Source of the DNA: Acidisphaera sp035272265
GTDB taxonomy: Bacteria > Pseudomonadota > Alphaproteobacteria > Acetobacterales > Acetobacteraceae
NCBI GenBank assembly: GCA_035272265.1
Contig: DATEQV010000310.1
Location: 1 to 19,900, forward strand
Length of the DNA: 19,900 nt
Reading direction: 5' to 3'
Below are positions 1-6,671 of this stretch, piece by piece; position 1 is the first letter of the stretch, and every line of letters starts with the position of its first letter. The translations under genes were made by a program, and so were the position numbers. The notes beneath the pieces were generated by a model. That model saw only the letters and a program-made list of their open reading frames with translations. It did no database searches and was not told where the DNA came from.

Positions 1-67
1 CAAAAGTCTGACCAACGCAGGCTGCCGCTCCCGTGCGGCGACGTTCGTCCGGATCCACCTGACAGGG

Positions 68-895
68 TCAGGTCGAACGTCTCTTCGCCTGTGGCGCGGG
101 CGTCTTGTCCGGATAGTTGCACCACTCCGCCGCGACACACCGCCAGCACTCTGGCGTGCGTGCCTTGCACACGTAGCGGCCGTGCAGGATCAGCCAGTGA
201 TGCGCGTTGTGCAGCAACTCCTTCGGCACGCGCGCGAGCAGCGCGTCCTCGACCGCGCGCGGCGTCTTGCCCGGCGCGATGCCGGTGCGGTTGGCCACGC
301 GGAAGACATGCGTGTCCACCGCGATCGTCGGCTCGCCGAACGCCACGTTCAGCACCACGTTCGCCGTCTTGCGTCCGACCCCCGGCAACGCCTCCAGCGC
401 GTCGCGGTCGTGGGGCACCTTGCCGCCGTACCGCTCGACCAGGACGCGGGAGAGGCCGGCGACCGCCTTCGCCTTCGCCTGCCACAAGCCGATGGTGCGG
501 ATGTGCCGGGCGATGCCGGCCTCGCCCAGGGCCGCCATCCGCTCGGCGTCCGGCGCCTCGGCGAACAGGGTGCGGGTGGCGCGGTTGACGCCGGCGTCCG
601 TGGCCTGCGCCGAGAGCACGACGGCGACCAGCAAGGTGAACGGGTCCGTGTGTTCCAGCTCGCTGCGCGGGTTGGGCATCGCCTTGCGCAGCGCCTCGAG
701 AAACCCGCGCACCTGCGCGAGCGTCATCGGCTTGGTCGCCTTCCCGCCGCCGCCCGGCTTCGCGGTCGCCTCGGATGCTCCCTTGGGCGCCGCCTTGGGC
801 GCCGGATGCGCCCCGGGCTTTGCGGTCACCGGCTTCGCGATCGCCTTGCGGCGCGATGTGGCCGATTGCGGCTTGCGGGTTGCGGGTGCTCGCAC
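68..895 (-). CDS. nth: Endonuclease III (DNA glycosylase / AP lyase)
   Basis: Base-excision repair enzyme that removes oxidised pyrimidines from DNA and nicks the resulting abasic site. The helix-hairpin-helix LPGVGRKTA is at residues 170-178, with catalytic Lys176 and Asp194 (in VDTH) 18 residues apart as in E. coli Nth. The 4Fe-4S ligands Cys243, Cys250, Cys253 and Cys259 have the exact C-x6-C-x2-C-x5-C spacing. The protein is 275 aa, about 56 longer than E. coli Nth; the extra N-terminus is a Lys/Ala/Pro-rich, probably disordered tail. I keep the GTG start at 895 because AGGAG (complement of 904-908) sits 8 nt upstream and codon use in the tail is GC3-rich like the rest. An alternative start is the ATG at 727 (MTLAQV), which would give a standard-length protein. 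It is divergent from the DUF2244 gene, with 83 bp between the starts. Family is certain; the start is fairly sure. Confidence 0.95.
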   Translation of the reverse strand: MRAPATRKPQSATSRRKAIAKPVTAKPGAHPAPKAAPKGASEATAKPGGGGKATKPMTLAQVRGFLEALRKAMPNPRSELEHTDPFTLLVAVVLSAQATDAGVNRATRTLFAEAPDAERMAALGEAGIARHIRTIGLWQAKAKAVAGLSRVLVERYGGKVPHDRDALEALPGVGRKTANVVLNVAFGEPTIAVDTHVFRVANRTGIAPGKTPRAVEDALLARVPKELLHNAHHWLILHGRYVCKARTPECWRCVAAEWCNYPDKTPAPQAKRRST

Positions 896-903
896 AGCTT
901 ATG

Positions 904-908
904 CTCCT
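904..908 (-). promoter_or_regulatory. Ribosome binding site deciding the nth start
   Basis: AGGAG on the minus strand, 8 nt before the GTG at 895. It supports the long form of Nth with the basic tail over the internal ATG at 727. Confidence 0.6.
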
Positions 909-978
909 GTGGCCTGTGCTTGTGTGGCTCGCCGGGACGGGTGCTAGGTGCCAAACAGCCGCGGGAGACGGCGACGGG

Positions 979-1470
979 ATGGAAAACGTCTACTTCGAAG
1001 CGCTGATCACGCCTCACCGGAGCCTGTCGAGGCAAGGGCTGCGGCGCGTGAGCGCGTTGCTGCTCGCGCTGAGCACGCTCACCGCCCTGCGCTTCTGGTT
1101 CATCGGCGCGTGGCCGGTGATTGCGTTCACATTGGTCGAGGTGCCGCTGGCGGTGCTGCTGTTGCGCCTGAACGCGGCGCGCGCGCGGGCGAGCGAACTG
1201 GTGCTGCTGACCGCCGACGGCGCGCGCGTGATCCGCACCGACTGGCGCGGGCGCCGGCAGGAGAGCCGCGTCGCCTCAGGTTGGCTGAACGTGGCGCTGG
1301 AGGAGCCGCAGGGCGCGGTGCCGCGCCTGTTGCTGACGGCGCGCAACACGCAGCTGGAAATCGGCGCGTTCCTCGGCGAGGCGGAAAAGCGCGAGCTGGC
1401 CGACGCCATGCGCGCCGCGATGCGCGGAGCGCGCGAGCCCCGCTTCGACAACCCGCAACTGAGAAGTTAG
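979..1470 (+). CDS. DUF2244 family membrane protein
   Basis: This 163-residue protein resembles the DUF2244 family, which has no established function. The N-terminus opens MENVYFEALITPHRSL, followed by two hydrophobic segments at about residues 24-42 and 44-62 that should form a membrane hairpin. The C-terminal two thirds is soluble and probably cytoplasmic; it contains the stretch VIRTDWRGRRQESR and ends in a basic region. The ATG at 979 is chosen because it begins the conserved family N-terminus and has a GGGAG-type Shine-Dalgarno about 10 nt upstream; longer in-frame versions would run into the nth gene. It is divergent from nth and convergent with the Xre regulator, with a hairpin between them. 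I do not know its role. Confidence 0.85.
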   Translation: MENVYFEALITPHRSLSRQGLRRVSALLLALSTLTALRFWFIGAWPVIAFTLVEVPLAVLLLRLNAARARASELVLLTADGARVIRTDWRGRRQESRVASGWLNVALEEPQGAVPRLLLTARNTQLEIGAFLGEAEKRELADAMRAAMRGAREPRFDNPQLRS

Positions 1471-1478
1471 CCGGCGAT

Positions 1479-1515
1479 ATCACCCGACGAGCGGAATGCC
1501 GCCCGTCGGTGTGAT
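1479..1515. terminator. Hairpin between convergent genes (probable bidirectional terminator)
   Basis: An 11-12 bp stem, ATCACCCGACG against CGTCGGTGTGAT with a one-base bulge, encloses an inner GCGG/CCGC stem with an AATG loop. It lies in the 71-bp gap between the convergent DUF2244 and Xre genes. There is no clear T-run on either side, so intrinsic termination is inferred from position and stem strength only. Confidence 0.5.
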
Positions 1516-1541
1516 CGCTATCTCGTCGCGTGTGCGGCTGG

Positions 1542-1997
1542 TCAGCCTTCGGTGGTGGCGGCCGGCCCCATCGACTTGATCAGGTCGAACACGCGCTTGC
1601 GCACCGCCGGGTCGGAGATGCGGTAGTACGCCCGTACCAGCTCGAGCGTCTCGCGGCGGTTGAGCGTCTCGTCGGTGAACCCGTCCTGCGACTGCTCGAA
1701 GCCGACCGCGCGGCGTCCCGATGTCGCGAGGCTGTTGGCATCGGACAGATCGTCGAAGAAGAAACTGATCGGCACATCGAGCACACGCGCGAGGTCGAAC
1801 AGGCGCGAGGCGCCCACACGATTGACCCCGCGTTCGTATTTCTGGACCTGCTGGAACGTCAGGCCGAGTGCCTCGCCCAAGCGTTCCTGCGACATGCCAA
1901 GCAATGTGCGCCGCAGGCGAATTCGCGAACCGACATGCACGTCGATCGGACTCGGCCGGCTTTCTTTATCACCATTCGCCAGCTGGCCTCGCGACAT
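1542..1997 (-). CDS. Xre-family helix-turn-helix regulator (PhrR-like)
   Basis: A 151-residue transcriptional regulator. The Xre/cro-type DNA-binding domain spans about residues 20-80, with the helix-turn-helix in MSQERLGEALGLTFQQVQKY (35-54), followed by the typical ERGVNR and a C-terminal helix pair ending in KRVFDLIKSMG. The start at 1997 is chosen because AGGGGAG lies about 6 nt upstream; the ATG at 2030 also has a GGAG and would add 11 residues. It lies downstream of lnt on the same strand. In Sinorhizobium a related low-pH-inducible regulator (phrR) is next to an lnt homologue (actA), so the neighbour relation looks conserved. The upstream region carries a CtrA-type box at 2067-2085 that may control it. 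Its targets cannot be read from the sequence. Confidence 0.9.
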   Translation of the reverse strand: MSRGQLANGDKESRPSPIDVHVGSRIRLRRTLLGMSQERLGEALGLTFQQVQKYERGVNRVGASRLFDLARVLDVPISFFFDDLSDANSLATSGRRAVGFEQSQDGFTDETLNRRETLELVRAYYRISDPAVRKRVFDLIKSMGPAATTEG

Positions 1998-2066
1998 GCG
2001 CTGCTCCCCTCGCATCTCGGTGGTTAGCATCCCCGCTCTCCGTTCCCGCTGCGCATTTTGACCGTC

Positions 2067-2085
2067 CGTTAACAGTAGATTAACG
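2067..2085. promoter_or_regulatory. CtrA-like binding box upstream of the Xre regulator
   Basis: The 19-bp palindrome CGTTAACAGTAGATTAACG contains TTAA-N7-TTAAC, the full consensus of the alphaproteobacterial cell-cycle regulator CtrA, and reads the same way on both strands. It lies about 70 bp upstream of the Xre start (1997), in the only AT-rich patch of the 163-bp gap to lnt. It could equally be the operator for the Xre protein itself. Confidence 0.5.
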
Positions 2086-2132
2086 CTAAGCCGCCAGCGA
2101 ACGCAAGGCCCTTCGTACGTCCGGAGCGACAA

Positions 2133-2149
2133 ATCTCATTGGATGAGAT
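2133..2149 (-). terminator. Hairpin just downstream of lnt
   Basis: A perfect 7-bp inverted repeat, ATCTCAT/ATGAGAT with a 3-nt loop, starts 12 nt after the lnt stop codon and is followed on the minus strand by TTGT. Its position suits termination of the fur-olsB-lnt transcript, giving the Xre gene its own promoter. The stem is AT-rich and the T-run is short, so termination is probably partial. Confidence 0.45.
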
Positions 2150-2160
2150 GAAGACTCAGC

Positions 2161-3780
2161 TTATCGCCGCGTTTCGGCGGGTCGCACCCAGCGTCTGCTA
2201 CCGAAGGCGATAAGAAGCGACACCGTAGCAAGCATGACGGGGATGGCCAGCCCCAATCTCGCATACACGGTAAAGTTGAAGGCGCCGGGCAACTGGACCG
2301 GGAGGAAGGCGGCCTCTGCTCGCGGCAAGCGAGCAAGCTCGCGTCCGCGCCCGTCGAACGCGGCCGTGATGCCGGTATTGGCGGCGCGCAGCAGGGGCAG
2401 CCCTTCCTCCACAGCACGCAGCCGCGCTGCCGCGAGGTGCTGCCGCGGGCCGGACGAATCGCCGAACCACGCATCGTTGGTGACATTGACCATCCACCTC
2501 GGCCGGTCGGACTCGTCGACCATTTCGGCTGAGTAGATCGCCTCGTAACAGATCAGCGGCCCGGCCGACGGCAGGCCGTTCGGCAGGGCGAGCGTGCGCG
2601 GGCCGGGACCGGCCGCGAAGCCGCCGCCGGGCACCACCTGGAACGGCAGCGGGAACCAGCTCGGCTGGAATTCGCCGAACGGCACGAGATGCCATTTGTC
2701 GTACTCGCCGAGCAGCGCGCCGTCGGAGCTGATGACTGTGAGGCTGTTGCGCGGCCTCTCCTGGGCGTCGAAGCGGACCGTCCCGGCGAGGATGACGGCG
2801 TCGGGGCCGGCCGCCTCGGCGATCGCTGCGCGGGCCCGGGCGTCCGCCGTCAGCAGGAACGGGCTCGCGGTCTCCGGCCAGACGACGATCTTCGGTCCCG
2901 GCCCCGCGGCGGCGACCGCTTCGCGGGTGAGGCGGAGGTAGGTGTCGAAGATGTCGATCATCAACGACCGGGCCCACTTCTGGCCTTCCGGGATGTTGCC
3001 TTGCAGGAGCAGGACGTGGATCGGCTTTCCATCGGCGCCGAGCGGGGCGGCGGGGTCCGGCCATGACAGGCGCCAGGCGCCGAGGCCCGCCCACACGACG
3101 AGCACCCCCGCGCCGGCTGCCCAGAAACGGCGCGGGAGTGCCGGCGTGCAGGCCAGCATCACGGTCAGCCAGGTCAGGCCATAGACGCCGATCCAGGCGG
3201 CCGGCTGGATCAGCACGTCGCCGGGCAGGCCGGGGAACTCCCAGACGCTGCCCCAAAGGTTCCACGGAAAGCCGGTGCCGACGAAGGCGCGGGCGATGTC
3301 GGCCAGCGTCCAGGCGCCGGCGAGCGCCAGCACGCGCGGCCAGCCGGGCCGGGTCGCCCAGGCGACCGCGCAGGGCGCGGCGATGAAGACGGCGAGTATG
3401 GCGGAAAGCGCGGGCACGGCGAGCGGGACCGACCACCAGAGCCGCGCTGCCTCGAACAGAATGGCCTCGGTAATCCAGTACAGCCCGACGACGTGCAGGC
3501 CAAAGCCGAACCAGAACCCGCGCCGTGCCGCGACCCAGGGCGTGCGGGCGCGGCCGATGGCGCGCAGCAGTGCGGGCGCGCAGACCAGCAGCACCGGCAC
3601 CAGGTAGAGCGGCGGGAAGGAGAGGCCTGCCAGCGCGCCGAACCCGACCATCGAAAGGTCGGCGCGCCAGTGCTTCTCGCCCGGGTGCTTCTCGCCCGGG
3701 TGCTTCTCGCGCGTGGGCGCGCGGGGTTCGGGCGGCGTCGGCCGGGTCGCGGCCGCGGGTTCGGTCGGCAGGTCCGGCAT
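2161..3780 (-). CDS. lnt: Apolipoprotein N-acyltransferase
   Basis: Inner-membrane enzyme of lipoprotein maturation: it moves an acyl chain from a phospholipid to the N-terminal cysteine of apolipoproteins. The protein is 539 aa. A Pro/Ala-rich N-terminal tail (1-40) is followed by a series of hydrophobic membrane segments to about residue 240, then a nitrilase-like domain. The expected catalytic triad is present: Glu303 in VVWPETASPF, Lys362 in EYDKWHLVPFGEF and Cys411 in LICYEA. A last hydrophobic segment lies near the C-terminus (about 500-525). The start at 3780 (MPDLPTE) avoids overlap with olsB, whose stop is 37 nt upstream. The N-terminal tail contains a short in-frame repeat of EKHPG. 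It is third in the fur-olsB-lnt operon. Confidence 0.95.
   Translation of the reverse strand: MPDLPTEPAAATRPTPPEPRAPTREKHPGEKHPGEKHWRADLSMVGFGALAGLSFPPLYLVPVLLVCAPALLRAIGRARTPWVAARRGFWFGFGLHVVGLYWITEAILFEAARLWWSVPLAVPALSAILAVFIAAPCAVAWATRPGWPRVLALAGAWTLADIARAFVGTGFPWNLWGSVWEFPGLPGDVLIQPAAWIGVYGLTWLTVMLACTPALPRRFWAAGAGVLVVWAGLGAWRLSWPDPAAPLGADGKPIHVLLLQGNIPEGQKWARSLMIDIFDTYLRLTREAVAAAGPGPKIVVWPETASPFLLTADARARAAIAEAAGPDAVILAGTVRFDAQERPRNSLTVISSDGALLGEYDKWHLVPFGEFQPSWFPLPFQVVPGGGFAAGPGPRTLALPNGLPSAGPLICYEAIYSAEMVDESDRPRWMVNVTNDAWFGDSSGPRQHLAAARLRAVEEGLPLLRAANTGITAAFDGRGRELARLPRAEAAFLPVQLPGAFNFTVYARLGLAIPVMLATVSLLIAFGSRRWVRPAETRR
3671..3710. repeat. 15-bp tandem repeat in the 5' end of lnt
   Basis: The 15-bp unit TGCTTCTCGCCCGGG occurs 2.7 times in perfect tandem. 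On the minus strand it encodes EKHPG-EKHPG-EKH in the disordered N-terminal tail of Lnt. A unit length divisible by three keeps the frame, so copy number may vary between strains without breaking the gene. Confidence 0.9.
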
Positions 3781-3817
3781 GACGGTTCCCGGCGGGGCTA
3801 GGGGCGGGCTTGAGGGC

Positions 3818-4675
3818 TCAGTCCGTCGCGTCGCGCAGCTGCTGCTGGCGCTCGTAGTGCCGGTAATACTTGTCCGTGACCAGATCCGTCTGCACCACCA
3901 CCGCGACATCGGTGGTGTTGAACTGGTAGTCCACCACCGCGCCGTCGCCGACGAAGCCGCCGAGCCGCAGGTAGCCCTTGATCAGCGGCGGCAGCCTGCC
4001 GAGGACGCGGCGTGGGTCGAACGCGCCGGGCGGCAGGCGCCGCATCTCGACGTAACGCTCCGGCAGCGCGCGCAGCCGCAGCGCGGGCGGGGCGAGGTGG
4101 TTCTCGTACAGGTAGGTCAGTTCCTCGGCGAGATCGTCCGGATTGGTGCCGGGCAGGCTCGCGCAGCCGAACATCACGTCGATGCCGTGATGGAAGACGT
4201 ACGTGGCGATCCCCCGCCACAGCAGCTGCATCACCGCGCGGTTGCGATAGGCGGCATCCACGCAGGAGCGACCGAGCTCCAGCACCCGGCCTGGGAAGCT
4301 GACCACCGGGCCGATGTCGTACTCGTCGGCCGAGTAGAACCGGCCGGCGCGCGCGGCGGCGTCCTCGCGGATCAGCCGGTAGGTGCCGACCACGCCCTCG
4401 GGCCCGTCGCCGATGTCGTGGTCGACGACGAGCAGATGGTCGGCGACCTCGTCGAAGCCGTCGAAGTCGCGGCCGGCCGCGGCCACCACGGCCGAGGGCG
4501 CCGCACCCATCTCGCCGTAGAAGACGCGGAAGCGCAGCGCCTGGACGGCGTCGATCTCCGCTGCCGAGGTGGCGATCCGCACGCCGAGATTGCCGGCCCG
4601 CAGCTCGCCGAAGCCGGGATCGATGACGGGCGGGGAGATGGCGGGGCCGGTGCGTATGACGTGCTGCTCCGTCAC
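3818..4675 (-). CDS. olsB: L-ornithine N-alpha-acyltransferase (ornithine lipid synthesis)
   Basis: A GNAT-fold protein of 285 aa resembling OlsB, which makes lyso-ornithine lipid from ornithine and a 3-hydroxyacyl-ACP, the first step of ornithine lipid synthesis. Visible family features are the N-terminal RVFYGEMG stretch (50-57), the acidic FDEVADHLLVVD (74-85), the ELGRSCV core (133-139) and YRNRAVMQLLWRGI (143-156), where the acyl donor should bind. Its start codon overlaps the fur stop (ATGA), so translation is probably coupled, and lnt follows 37 nt downstream. I see no OlsA acyltransferase in the window, so the second step must be encoded elsewhere. Ornithine lipid is phosphorus-free and often supports acid or phosphate stress. 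The alternative is another hemolysin-like GNAT acyltransferase; OlsB is preferred on the core motifs. Confidence 0.85.
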   Translation of the reverse strand: MTEQHVIRTGPAISPPVIDPGFGELRAGNLGVRIATSAAEIDAVQALRFRVFYGEMGAAPSAVVAAAGRDFDGFDEVADHLLVVDHDIGDGPEGVVGTYRLIREDAAARAGRFYSADEYDIGPVVSFPGRVLELGRSCVDAAYRNRAVMQLLWRGIATYVFHHGIDVMFGCASLPGTNPDDLAEELTYLYENHLAPPALRLRALPERYVEMRRLPPGAFDPRRVLGRLPPLIKGYLRLGGFVGDGAVVDYQFNTTDVAVVVQTDLVTDKYYRHYERQQQLRDATD

Positions 4676-5196
4676 CTTGGGGCCCGCCCGGCGAGCGCCG
4701 GGTGGGGATCGTCCGCGTGGCCGCCGCGCGGCCCGGCCGTGCTCGCCCGGCGCTGATCCGGCTGGGCGCGCGGGGCGTCGGCGTTGGCCGGCTCGACCTT
4801 GCGGCAGAACAGCTCGAGTCGCAGCGAAACCAGCGAGAAGCCGTGGCGGGCGGCGATCGCCTGCATCATCCGCTCATGCTCGGCGTCGGAGAATTCGATC
4901 ACCCGCCCGGTGTCGACGTCGATCAGGTGGTAGTGCTTGCCGTGCTCGGTCGGCTCGTAGCGCGCGCGGCCGCCGCCGAAATCGCGGCGTTCGAGGATCC
5001 CCTTCTCCTCGAGCAGGCGCACGGTGCGGTACACGGTGGCGATCGAGATGCGGGCGTCCAAGGCCGCCGCGCGGCGATAGAGTTCCTCGACGTCGGGGTG
5101 GTCGTCGGCTTCCGACAGGACGCGGGCGATCACCCGGCGCTGGCCGGTCATCTTCAGTCCGCGTTCGACGCACAGCCGCTCGATGCGCGATTCCAT
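4672..5196 (-). CDS. fur: Fur-family metal-responsive regulator (alphaproteobacterial Fur/Mur type)
   Basis: A 174-residue DNA-binding metal sensor. The winged helix is at about residues 10-80 with the hallmark ISIATVYRTVRLLEEKGIL (50-68). The dimerisation and metal region has Glu81, His88, His90 and Glu101 (EHGKHYHLIDVDTGRVIEF). The CxxC pair that binds structural zinc in many Fur proteins is absent; the only cysteines are Cys9 and Cys131. This is usual for the alphaproteobacterial branch, which responds to manganese (Mur) or to iron in different species. A polar tail of about 40 residues follows the core. It heads the operon with olsB (4-nt overlap) and lnt. A perfect hairpin abuts its start codon (5197-5211). 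Whether it senses iron or manganese cannot be told from the sequence. Confidence 0.92.
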   Translation of the reverse strand: MESRIERLCVERGLKMTGQRRVIARVLSEADDHPDVEELYRRAAALDARISIATVYRTVRLLEEKGILERRDFGGGRARYEPTEHGKHYHLIDVDTGRVIEFSDAEHERMMQAIAARHGFSLVSLRLELFCRKVEPANADAPRAQPDQRRASTAGPRGGHADDPHPALAGRAPR

Positions 5197-5211
5197 CGGT
5201 TCCCCGAACCG
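5197..5211 (-). promoter_or_regulatory. Hairpin covering the fur ribosome binding site
   Basis: The perfect inverted repeat CGGTTC-GGG-GAACCG lies directly against the fur ATG on the minus strand. The only Shine-Dalgarno candidate (GGGGA) sits in its loop and 3' arm, so folding would hide it. Regulation of fur translation is inferred. Confidence 0.45.
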
Positions 5212-5387
5212 TACGGGCGCAAGCGGGGCGGTGATGGCCCAGGGCCGCCCGTCCCAGCCTTCGTCCTTACGCGAGGCGGCCCACCCCCATGCCGGGCGCG
5301 CCCCAGTGTCTCCCGGTATGTCCGCCGGCCATCCGGCCCGGCATCACCCCGACGCGGACCCGGCCAGCCGTTCAGACCAGTCGACTA

Positions 5388-5415
5388 ATTTAAGGTGCCC
5401 GCGGAGGCGCGGCAA
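5388..5415 (-). promoter_or_regulatory. Candidate sigma-70 promoter for fur-olsB-lnt
   Basis: On the minus strand TTGCCG (5410-5415) and TTAAAT (5388-5393) are separated by 16 nt, in the only AT-rich patch of the 257-bp gap between mucR and fur. It would give a leader of about 180 nt. Apart from this and the hairpin at the fur start I see nothing in the gap. Confidence 0.4.
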
Positions 5416-5453
5416 TCGGAAGCGCGGCGGCGGTCTGTGGCCCCTGGCGGAGC

Positions 5454-5906
5454 CTAGCTGCGCGCCGAACCCGACCGGCCGCCTCGCGTGGCCGGCGGCG
5501 CCGGGACACGCGGCTTGGTACCCAGGCCGATCTTCTTGGCCAGCGAGGAGCGGTGACGGGCGTAATTCGGGGCGACCATCGGATAGTCCGGCGCCAGCCC
5601 CCAGCGCTCGCGATACTGCTCGGGCGTCATGTTGTAGGCGGTCTTGAGGTGGCGCTTCAGCATCTTCAGCTTCTTGCCGTCCTCGAGACAGATGATGTGA
5701 TCGGGGAATACCGACTTCTTGATCGGCACGGCGGGCTGCGGCCGCTCCGGCTGTGCTGGCTCGCGCCCGACACTGGCGAGCGTGCGGTACACGTCCTGTA
5801 TCAGCGTCGGCAGCACTTCCGGCGACACCGGGTTATTGGACACGTGCGCAGAAACGATCTGTGCCGTTAGCCCCAGAACGTTCGGCGGCGTCAGCGCGTC
5901 GGCCAT
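5454..5906 (-). CDS. mucR: MucR/Ros-family transcriptional regulator
   Basis: A 150-residue protein of the MucR/Ros family, global regulators of envelope, exopolysaccharide, motility and virulence genes in Alphaproteobacteria. The N-terminal half (TAQIVSAHVSNNPV, about 14-27) is the oligomerisation region. The DNA-binding part holds the family signature SVFPDHIICLEDGKKLK (65-81), KRHLKTAYNMTPEQYRERWGL (84-104) and DYPMVAPNYA (107-116). Of the four Ros zinc ligands only Cys73 and His86 are present; the second position is Asp76, as in MucR proteins, and the last is Tyr91, with Ala90 before it. The start at 5906 has GGAAGG 7 nt upstream (5914-5919); an in-frame ATG at 5939 is less likely. It is divergent from the TusA-like gene across an AT-rich gap, where autoregulation would be expected. 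Confidence 0.93.
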   Translation of the reverse strand: MADALTPPNVLGLTAQIVSAHVSNNPVSPEVLPTLIQDVYRTLASVGREPAQPERPQPAVPIKKSVFPDHIICLEDGKKLKMLKRHLKTAYNMTPEQYRERWGLAPDYPMVAPNYARHRSSLAKKIGLGTKPRVPAPPATRGGRSGSARS

Positions 5907-5938
5907 AGGCGTGCCTTCCAATATTGTAGTTTGATTCA

Positions 5939-5968
5939 TATATAGGTTACCCGAGGAGCGTGTAGCAA
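5939..5968 (-). promoter_or_regulatory. Candidate mucR promoter in AT-rich divergent region
   Basis: TTGCTA (complement of 5963-5968) and TATATA (5939-5944) are 18 nt apart on the minus strand. The surrounding AT-rich stretch (about 5920-5970) contains several T-A steps, the kind of sequence MucR proteins bind, so it may also be the autoregulatory site. Confidence 0.4.
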
Positions 5969-6004
5969 TACACATGGTGCGGCTACTAGCAGTCGAACGG
6001 AATT

Positions 6005-6238
6005 ATGGACGAGTCAACAGCCAAGGTACTCGATATAACGGCGGAGACATGTCCGATGACGTTCGTGCGCACCCGGCTGGCCCTCGATTCCATGCCGTCC
6101 GGCGCGATTCTGCGGGTGCGCCTGCGCGGCGAGGAGCCCCGCCGCAACGTTCCGCGAACGACGGAAGCTCAGGGGCATACAGTCCTCGCGTGCAACACCG
6201 AGGGTGATATCACGACCGTTACGATCCGCAAGGCGTAA
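6005..6238 (+). CDS. TusA-like sulfur carrier protein
   Basis: A 77-residue member of the TusA/SirA family, small proteins that carry a persulfide on a single cysteine and pass sulfur to tRNA thiolation, molybdenum cofactor synthesis or sulfur oxidation. The signature is at the N-terminus: LDITAETCPMTFVRTRLAL, with active Cys16 followed by Pro17. The rest gives the expected beta-alpha-beta-alpha-beta-beta pattern, ending TTVTIRKA. The start at 6005 has only a weak CGGA-type ribosome site. It is divergent from mucR, and its last 20 bp overlap the 3' end of rimI on the other strand. No TusBCDE, sulfur oxidation or molybdopterin gene is nearby, so its partner is unknown. Confidence 0.88.
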   Translation: MDESTAKVLDITAETCPMTFVRTRLALDSMPSGAILRVRLRGEEPRRNVPRTTEAQGHTVLACNTEGDITTVTIRKA

Positions 6239-6671
6239 CTGGGCCGGGTTTTTCAAGCATTGCGCGCATAATCAGGCCGTCGGACCCGCTCTGGTAGTAG
6301 GCCCGGCGCAGGCCGACGCGGGCGAAGCCGGCGCGTTCGTACAGCCGGACCGCCGGTGTGTTGCTGGCTGAAACTTCCAGGAACATCGCCGCCGCTCCGC
6401 GCGCCGCCGCCGCCTGCATGGCGGCCGCCACGAGTCGCCGGCCGATCCCGGCCCGGCGCGCCCCGGGGGCGACGGCGAGCATCAGGATCTCCGCCTCGTC
6501 GGCCGCGACGCGCGCCAGCACGAAGCCGCCAGCCTCGTCGAGCAGGGCGAACGCGCCGGGCAGGCCGAGCTGGGCCGCGAAGGCGGCCGCGTCCCAGGCC
6601 TCGCCGGGCGGGAAGCTGGCGGAGTGGATCGCGGCCAGGACCGCTGCGTAGGCGGCGGTCGCCTCGATCAT
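6219..6671 (-). CDS. rimI: RimI-like N-alpha-acetyltransferase (GNAT family)
   Basis: A 150-residue GNAT acetyltransferase. RimI transfers acetyl from acetyl-CoA to the N-terminus of ribosomal protein S18 and possibly other proteins. The acetyl-CoA loop is RRAGIG (72-77) after the beta-strand ILMLAVAPG. Glu99 (FLEVSASN) and Tyr111 (RLYERAGF) match the proposed catalytic residues of RimI, and the family ending GLRRAYYQ...DGLIMRAML is present. Its ATG overlaps the tsaB stop in TGATG, so the two are translationally coupled; tsaB-rimI is a very common pair in bacteria. The 3' end overlaps the tusA-like gene by 20 bp in convergent orientation. Confidence 0.92.
   Translation of the reverse strand: MIEATAAYAAVLAAIHSASFPPGEAWDAAAFAAQLGLPGAFALLDEAGGFVLARVAADEAEILMLAVAPGARRAGIGRRLVAAAMQAAAARGAAAMFLEVSASNTPAVRLYERAGFARVGLRRAYYQSGSDGLIMRAMLEKPGPVTPCGS

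Noticed and set aside
57..73. Terminator for nth (ACCTGAC/GTCAGGT, 3-nt loop)
   Set aside because: The small hairpin overlaps the nth stop codon and has no following T-run; too weak to call.
2198..3436. Alternative minus-strand frame of 412 codons inside lnt
   Set aside because: Arg-rich, low-complexity translation; the lnt frame contains the complete catalytic triad.
3671..3710. CRISPR-like repeats
   Set aside because: The 15-bp units are directly adjacent with no spacers and lie in frame inside lnt.
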